A stretch of DNA of 38,416 bases. It comes from SAR324 cluster bacterium. Its GTDB lineage: Bacteria; SAR324; XYD2-FULL-50-16. Below are positions 38,262-38,416 of the stretch, one piece after another (within the stretch, counting starts at the first letter, position 1; each line of letters begins with the position of its first letter). The stretch is taken from NCBI GenBank assembly GCA_028280735.1, contig JANQLH010000250.1, positions 1 through 38,416 on the forward strand, written 5' to 3'. A program made the position numbers and the translations under genes. Under the pieces are notes generated by a model. The model was not told the origin of the DNA and did not search any database. It saw nothing but the letters and a program-made list of their open reading frames with translations.

Positions 38262-38416
38262 GAAATATTGTAACCAAAGGTTTTAACCACTAGGTCAGAG
38301 CTTAGGTTTTATCGATTCTTCCGGATAGTGAACTAATTGGATTTTTTGTGAATTGATTTTTAATTTGGATATCGACAATGACTAATGCTTACTTTAAGTT
38401 AGCTAAAAAGACAGCC

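Noticed and set aside
1-38416. rRNA or tRNA genes
   Set aside because: No rRNA-like segments or convincing cloverleaf/T-arm motifs were noticed by eye. A tRNAscan/Infernal run would settle this.

Overview
The window has two parts. (1) Positions 1 to about 4140 look like an accessory gene-cassette array. Small toxin-antitoxin (TA) genes and one Cys-rich ORF, all on the + strand, are separated by a family of roughly 55-150 bp imperfect inverted repeats. At least three long copies (R1, R5, R6) fold on paper into the same nested three-stem hairpin, with paired substitutions between copies. Several cassettes carry their own promoter and operator palindrome. The left edge is a truncated tyrosine-recombinase C-terminus that runs directly into the first repeat. 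The best hypothesis is an integron-like array (CALIN-like, with attC-like sites) or a related recombinase-mobilised TA array, now partly decayed: an orphan antitoxin, a frameshifted and deleted toxin, half repeats and tandem duplications. The classical attC core consensus is only partly met, so this is not proven. (2) From about 4300 to 38000 the content is mostly ordinary chromosomal genes: acyl-CoA ligase, MarR regulators, MBL-fold protein, DUF169, PilZ, TrkH/TrkA, PEP carboxylase, cold-shock protein, a 1926-aa Ser/Thr-kinase/AAA/GAF/PAS/histidine-kinase hybrid, SbcCD, an outer-membrane protein and a Lys-rich secreted protein. It ends with a signalling cluster: SLC5-STAC-type histidine kinase, lone receiver, and a HAMP/PAS/pseudokinase protein fused to a DEDDh exonuclease. 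The right end carries REP-like mini-hairpins. No rRNA, tRNA or CRISPR was recognised. All calls are by eye from motifs; no database search was run.
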